IMG/VR virus record: IMGVR_UViG_3300032278_000029
Location: 1 to 41,028 of that record
DNA from: a virus
DNA: 41,028 bases
Reading direction: 5' to 3' (one strand)
The notes under the pieces were generated by a model. It was not told the origin of the DNA and did no database searches. It saw only the letters and a list, made by a program, of their open reading frames with translations. This document shows, in pieces, positions 39,703 to 41,028 of this stretch (positions are counted from its first letter, which is position 1; each line of letters begins with the position of its first letter). The position numbers were made by a program, and so were the translations under genes.

Positions 39703-41028
39703 TCAAATAGAATGTAGCCGTCTAATCTCATTGATGGAGTGAACAATAAAGTCAAACATGTCTGGGTCTTGAGTTGCGAATTTCAACGGGTCTTTGTAGA
39801 AGTATTCCAACCCCATAGACAAAACCTCTGAGGCATTATTGTACTTTTTGCCGATGTACGCATCCAAAAATTTGTTCTCAAACGCCCACTCATCGTCAGC
39901 AAACTTCCGATTGGGGTACAGCTTCTTGAGTTGTTTCAACTGCTCCCCTTTAGCCCGTCTCTGTACCCACTTCCATGATTCCTTATTCCACCCTGTGCGT
40001 TGTTCTATCCAATGGGCAAATTCGTGAACCACCGTCTTCATCCCATACTCCCCACCGTGAACGGACATATTGATAGTGCCTCCTTGCCCCGTCCATGGGG
40101 TGTAGTTTGACCTCCCTTCAAAAAGACCTGTTCCAGAATTGTTGACGCTTACATTCCACTTTTTCCCAATTTTGTCCCCCAATAATCGTCGAGTGAATTC
40201 AATGCCTTGAGCGTCCCTTTCCCCAACTCTTGCTATGTGTCGAGGAGAGTTTGTCTGTATCCCCTTGTTCAAGTCCCTAGCCGTTGTATGAATGTTCTTG
40301 GAGGACATGACCTCCCCTTGGTGGTTATAGACCTTGAATTCTGACCGGGTATCTGTGAGCAACATATCGTGAGCAGCTTGTCTAACATCCCCCGTCTTTT
40401 TGAGAGCTTTATCCAAAACCATTTTAGCTTCATCATATTTTTCGATAGCCTCATCAATCTCAGCTTGTGGTTTCTTCCCTTTCATTCTTCTCTGAACTAT
40501 GTTTCTTGTCTGTCTCACTAACCGTTCCGCAACTCTGGGAGGGGGGGTTTTTCCGGCTTGCATTTTTTTGTTAAATACCCCCAGCAACTTCTTGCGTATT
40601 TCTGGCCCAGTTAATGGCCGTTTGGCCACTGCTTTGGGTTTGGGTTTGGGCTTAGGGGCAACAGTGGTGGGGGTAGGAGTCACCCCTGTAGCACCGGGCA
40701 CCCCGAGTCCAGGTACTGGAACCACAGCACATCGGCAATTTGGGTGTGCCGTGGGACGATCCAGTGGTCCTACAATGCTTTGAAAACTGCCCGAGATGGG
40801 CACCTCCTCACCGCTCAATTGGGTACAAATAGGACATGCGCCAAACCCGGTCGTGATCCATCGTTTTTTCGCATCTGACCCGATCATCCCGGCTTTTTGC
40901 GCTTGGCCCCACGCAACTTGTTGTCCAAGAGCCAATGACCCAATAATCTCAGTGCGAGCAATCATCTTGGCCCGCACTCGCAAAGATTTCTGGATGTAGC
41001 GTGCTGTTTTCCGGTTCACCGCATCCAT
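39703..41028 (-). CDS. Minor head (MuF-like) protein fused to an HEXXH metallopeptidase; truncated by window edge
   Basis: 441 residues visible; the true N-terminus likely lies beyond the window. The visible protein begins with the C-terminal MuF-type segment RARTEII-like RAKMIARTEII, CPIC (65-68) and PTAHPNCRC (92-100), typical of Mu gpF/SPP1 gp7 minor head proteins. A Pro/Lys-rich linker (about 117-137) and charged helices follow. The C-terminal domain contains VVHEFAH (HEXXH, H335 and H339) and an ASEVLSMGLEYF region supplying a possible third zinc ligand. MuF-toxin/enzyme fusions are known; here the cargo looks proteolytic. Confidence 0.78.
   Translation of the reverse strand: MDAVNRKTARYIQKSLRVRAKMIARTEIIGSLALGQQVAWGQAQKAGMIGSDAKKRWITTGFGACPICTQLSGEEVPISGSFQSIVGPLDRPTAHPNCRCAVVPVPGLGVPGATGVTPTPTTVAPKPKPKPKAVAKRPLTGPEIRKKLLGVFNKKMQAGKTPPPRVAERLVRQTRNIVQRRMKGKKPQAEIDEAIEKYDEAKMVLDKALKKTGDVRQAAHDMLLTDTRSEFKVYNHQGEVMSSKNIHTTARDLNKGIQTNSPRHIARVGERDAQGIEFTRRLLGDKIGKKWNVSVNNSGTGLFEGRSNYTPWTGQGGTINMSVHGGEYGMKTVVHEFAHWIEQRTGWNKESWKWVQRRAKGEQLKQLKKLYPNRKFADDEWAFENKFLDAYIGKKYNNASEVLSMGLEYFYKDPLKFATQDPDMFDFIVHSINEIRRLHSI

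Overview
This window is part of a tailed double-stranded DNA phage genome (class Caudoviricetes). A TP901-type tape measure and a tail-tube/terminator set point to a long-tailed, probably siphovirus-like particle with a P22-type major capsid protein. Bacterial-style Shine-Dalgarno sites, GTG and TTG starts, ATGA stop/start overlaps and a lipobox show a bacterial host, but nothing in the sequence identifies it. Terminase and portal are absent and the right-end gene is cut, so the genome continues past at least that edge. I saw no integrase, repressor, tRNA, rRNA or CRISPR array.

Layout. (1) 1-1009: non-coding and regulatory DNA with degenerate inverted-repeat units, a 25-bp palindrome, about ten AGTAACC/GGTTACT iterons around an AT-rich stretch (candidate replication origin) and two tiny minus-strand genes. 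(2) 1075-3275, minus strand: a Prim-Pol/VapE primase-helicase, translationally coupled to a YozE-like small protein. (3) 3276-3697: divergent promoter region with two palindromes. (4) 3698-20009, plus strand: small early genes, two tandem paralogues with basic histone-H1-like tails, a family A DNA polymerase, a PD-(D/E)XK nuclease, a long compact operon that looks like a thymidine hypermodification pathway (about 9.1-14.7 kb), an SNF2-type helicase, a UvrD-type helicase and accessory proteins. (5) A GC-rich hairpin near 20.03 kb closes this arm. (6) 20269-41028, minus strand and transcribed leftward: from right to left, a minor head (MuF)-metallopeptidase fusion, an RHH regulator, scaffold, major capsid, head-tail connectors, tail terminator, tail tube, frameshifted tail chaperones, tape measure, tail hub, fibre, hydrolase-like proteins and lysis genes.

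How the genes may work together. The modification cluster combines a thymidylate-synthase homologue (likely a dUMP hydroxymethylase), an HD nucleotide phosphohydrolase, a P-loop kinase, a 5-hmdU DNA kinase helical-domain protein, a protein resembling alpha-glutamyl/putrescinyl-thymine pyrophosphorylases, a stand-alone class II glutamine amidotransferase and a DUF1599/Nmad1-like protein. The simplest reading is that 5-hydroxymethyl-dU enters DNA and is then phosphorylated and substituted with a nitrogen-containing group. No amino-acid:DNA transferase of the known pathways was recognised, so the amidotransferase is the most novel element.

A second unexplained signal is a 28-bp sequence present in four near-perfect copies plus one diverged copy, in both orientations, at gene junctions or in variable linkers. 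Several genuine genes are very small (35-59 codons) and are listed here with their coordinates.
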